The notes beneath the pieces are model-generated. The model was not told the origin of the DNA. It worked only from the letters and a program-made list of their open reading frames with translations, and did not search any database. From Anabaena sp. UHCC 0204 (GTDB lineage: Bacteria; Cyanobacteriota; Cyanobacteriia; Cyanobacteriales; Nostocaceae): a stretch of 64,000 nt of DNA. Positions 62,574 to 64,000 of the stretch are shown in pieces. Each line of letters opens with the position of its first letter. The stretch's first letter is position 1. A program made the position numbers and the translations under genes. The stretch is from assembly GCF_009711975.1 (NCBI RefSeq), contig NZ_VIKW01000015.1:52004-116003 (forward strand), written 5' to 3'.

Positions 62574-63098
62574 TTATTTCTTAGTTTTGTTATTACGATT
62601 ATCTTGTTTTTTCTGATCTGGGGTAGGATTTGGTGTACCTCCTGGTCCTTTTTTACTAGATAAATCTATTTCTTCTAAGGTTAAATCCACAAATGCTCTC
62701 ACTGGTAAACCATTGGCATTAAACATAGTTAATTTATATTTTAAGGTTTTGACAAAGCATTTCAAATAATTTTGACCTCCCCAAGTAAATAAATAAAGAG
62801 GAGGTCGTTTTACACCATCTATTTCTACACCGAATTCGACAGATTTTTTAAATGCTTCTATGTCTTTAATAACAGTTTCACCACTTTCATATCTATCTAT
62901 GAGAATGTTACTGATAGTCAATGTATAAGGATTAGGATGCTTAAAACTAGTTTTGTTCATTCCTTCCTCAGTCCGCGCACCAGGAGATTGTTCTAAACTA
63001 ATACTACGACTAAAATCTAGCTGATTTGGATTGAACATAAATTCGATATGATAACCAGTGTCAATAGATAGAAGTTTAGCTTTAATTGGAGTTGCCAT
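62574..63098 (-). CDS. CIS tube/baseplate protein (Afp7/Cis7-like N-terminal domain)
   Basis: The 174-residue protein matches the 'CIS tube protein' family: HIEFMFNPNQLDFSRSISLE, then a loop (QSPGARTEEGMNKTSFKHPN) and LTISNILIDRYESGETVIKD, FTWGGQNYLKCFVKTLKYKL and PVRAFVDLTLEEI. The C-terminal tail is Lys/Pro-rich (KKGPGGTPNPTPDQKK) and no LysM domain follows, unlike longer Afp7 homologues. It lies between the disordered protein and the VgrG-like spike in the same operon. Confidence 0.87.
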   Translation of the reverse strand: MATPIKAKLLSIDTGYHIEFMFNPNQLDFSRSISLEQSPGARTEEGMNKTSFKHPNPYTLTISNILIDRYESGETVIKDIEAFKKSVEFGVEIDGVKRPPLYLFTWGGQNYLKCFVKTLKYKLTMFNANGLPVRAFVDLTLEEIDLSSKKGPGGTPNPTPDQKKQDNRNNKTKK

Positions 63099-63144
63099 AT
63101 TAGTTGTTGGTGTATATTTTATGCAAGTGGATATTGTCTAATAA

Positions 63145-64000
63145 TTAATAGTAATTTCGACTTCTTTCTCTCTCTATTTCTAAACGCTGTCGGATAAAAC
63201 CATATATCTCTCTTGCTAATATTTCTAGGTTTTTTGAGTCTTCATTATCGTCTTTATGATCTGAATGTGTTTGAGATTCTGCTGTGCTAGAGCTATCAAC
63301 ATATGATACTGCTTGATTCGTACTTGTCTCTTGTCCCACTGTGGCTGAGGCCATCTGGATCAAAGATTCTATACCATGACTATTACGAGTATTACTATAG
63401 TCACTATTATAATATTCTGTGTTAGTATTTGTTAAATTATCTGATATTCCTGAATCAAAGTTTTCTTTTTCTTTAGCAGAGAAGGAAGACATCTGTATAC
63501 TGGGTTCGGTAGTATGAATTTGATTATATATAGAGTGACTATTACCCATAAGTTCGTCAATACTTGACCAAGAATTGGGTATTTCTGTGCTATTTACGGA
63601 TGGTTTTGATTGTTGATTATGTTGCTGATTACTATTGTCTGATTTTTTTTGTAGTCTAAATGGTGGAGTGTTAATATTTTCTCTACTATTTGATATGTTA
63701 TTTGTTGAACTATCGAGTACATTATTTTCTGAAAAATAGGAAGTTTCTCCTTCTCTTGTGTTCTGTATCGTGCTAGTTATTCCCCGACTAAATTTAGAGA
63801 TTGCATTAGATCCAATTAAGCTACTTTGTTGAATCATGGGTTTTGATAAACCTAGTGGTTTTGTAGAAACAATACTTTCTATGGTTGTAGGTAATGCAGG
63901 AATTTGTTGTAATTCATTATTAGGTGTTTCCGAGAAAGTCTGAATATCAGTTTCTTCTGGTTCTGCAAAAGTCTGGATATTCTCTAATTCAGAATTAGGT
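63145..64000 (-). CDS. Partial Ser/Asn/Gln-rich disordered protein of the CIS operon
   Basis: The frame is open from the right window edge down to the stop at 63145 (at least 285 codons), so the ATG at 63837 is probably internal. The sequence is low-complexity, rich in Ser, Asn, Thr and Gln, with short near-repeats (NIQTFAEPEETDIQTFSETP; SLIQMASATVGQE beside PSIQMSSFSAKE). It ends in a charged helix (LEILAREIYGFIRQRLEIER). The terminal helix is the only ordered part evident. Long disordered proteins occur in eCIS clusters near the tube protein, but I cannot match this one. It ends 46 bases before the tube protein start and is co-directional. Confidence 0.72.
   Translation of the reverse strand, partial: PNSELENIQTFAEPEETDIQTFSETPNNELQQIPALPTTIESIVSTKPLGLSKPMIQQSSLIGSNAISKFSRGITSTIQNTREGETSYFSENNVLDSSTNNISNSRENINTPPFRLQKKSDNSNQQHNQQSKPSVNSTEIPNSWSSIDELMGNSHSIYNQIHTTEPSIQMSSFSAKEKENFDSGISDNLTNTNTEYYNSDYSNTRNSHGIESLIQMASATVGQETSTNQAVSYVDSSSTAESQTHSDHKDDNEDSKNLEILAREIYGFIRQRLEIERERSRNYY

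Noticed and set aside
1..64000. CRISPR arrays and tRNA genes
   Set aside because: The tniQ remnant made me look for an array and a tRNA target site. I saw no regularly spaced direct repeats of CRISPR size and no tRNA-like GGTTCGAATCC arm; the short tandem repeats have units of 7-12 bp without spacers.

Overview
The window is from a filamentous, very probably heterocyst-forming cyanobacterium (Nostocales; Anabaena/Dolichospermum/Nostoc-like). The taxonomic pointers are a psaK gene for photosystem I, a DevBCA-type exporter, proteins known mainly from cyanobacteria (DUF3727, DUF6761, DUF2887 and DUF4351 proteins), many HIP1 octamers (GCGATCGC), short tandem repeats of the TTGTCAA / TTGGTAA kind, low G+C, and contractile-injection-system genes of the type found in multicellular cyanobacteria. 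The genus is an inference. I see no tRNA, rRNA or CRISPR array.

Layout. 0-2 kb: a frameshifted, N-terminally truncated tniQ that closely resembles TniQ of type V-K CRISPR-associated transposons, followed by a DUF4351/Rpn-like gene. 2-7.5 kb: an ECF sigma factor with its membrane anti-sigma factor and a likely self-recognised promoter, an L,D-transpeptidase, an orphan ABC ATPase bracketed by short tandem repeats, an NblR-like response regulator and a DUF6761 gene. 8-12 kb: a three-gene run (homocitrate-synthase-like enzyme, membrane di-iron hydroxylase, MFS exporter) that looks like a small metabolite pathway. 12-17 kb: a 1434-residue SF1 helicase with a coiled-coil insertion and a translationally coupled partner. 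17-23 kb: housekeeping genes (bolA, monothiol glutaredoxin, rqcH, ftsW, proB).

23.7-28.6 kb holds a compact four-gene operon of a dynamin-like GTPase, a Pro-linker protein, a protein with a hydrophobic hairpin and coiled coil, and a small membrane protein. I regard it as the best candidate for an undescribed membrane-acting system. 28.8-32.6 kb is a core block (YqeG, DUF3727, RuvX, GNAT). 33-46.4 kb is accessory and defence-like: DUF29, BrnT/BrnA with a probably leaderless promoter, an XPB-like helicase overlapping a DUF790 (Bax1-like) nuclease, a class III adenylate cyclase, a VIT-VWA protein, a DUF262 plus HEPN pair, a C-terminally short NB-ARC protein and an Rpn-type nuclease with a 12-bp tandem repeat.

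46.4-53 kb: psaK, sufE, an alpha/beta-hydrolase without its nucleophile, a PEP-CTERM protein preceded by a tandemly duplicated promoter region split by a MITE-like palindrome, and class II FBP aldolase. 52-56.4 kb: a TetR-RHH fusion regulator divergent from a devBCA exporter, with a perfect inverted repeat between them. 56-60 kb: an acyltransferase and a TpsB/FhaC-type outer-membrane protein. From 60 kb to the right edge, on the minus strand, lies the end of a contractile injection system operon: a disordered protein running out of the window, a tube protein, a VgrG-like spike, a PAAR tip and a Nif11-like small protein as last gene.
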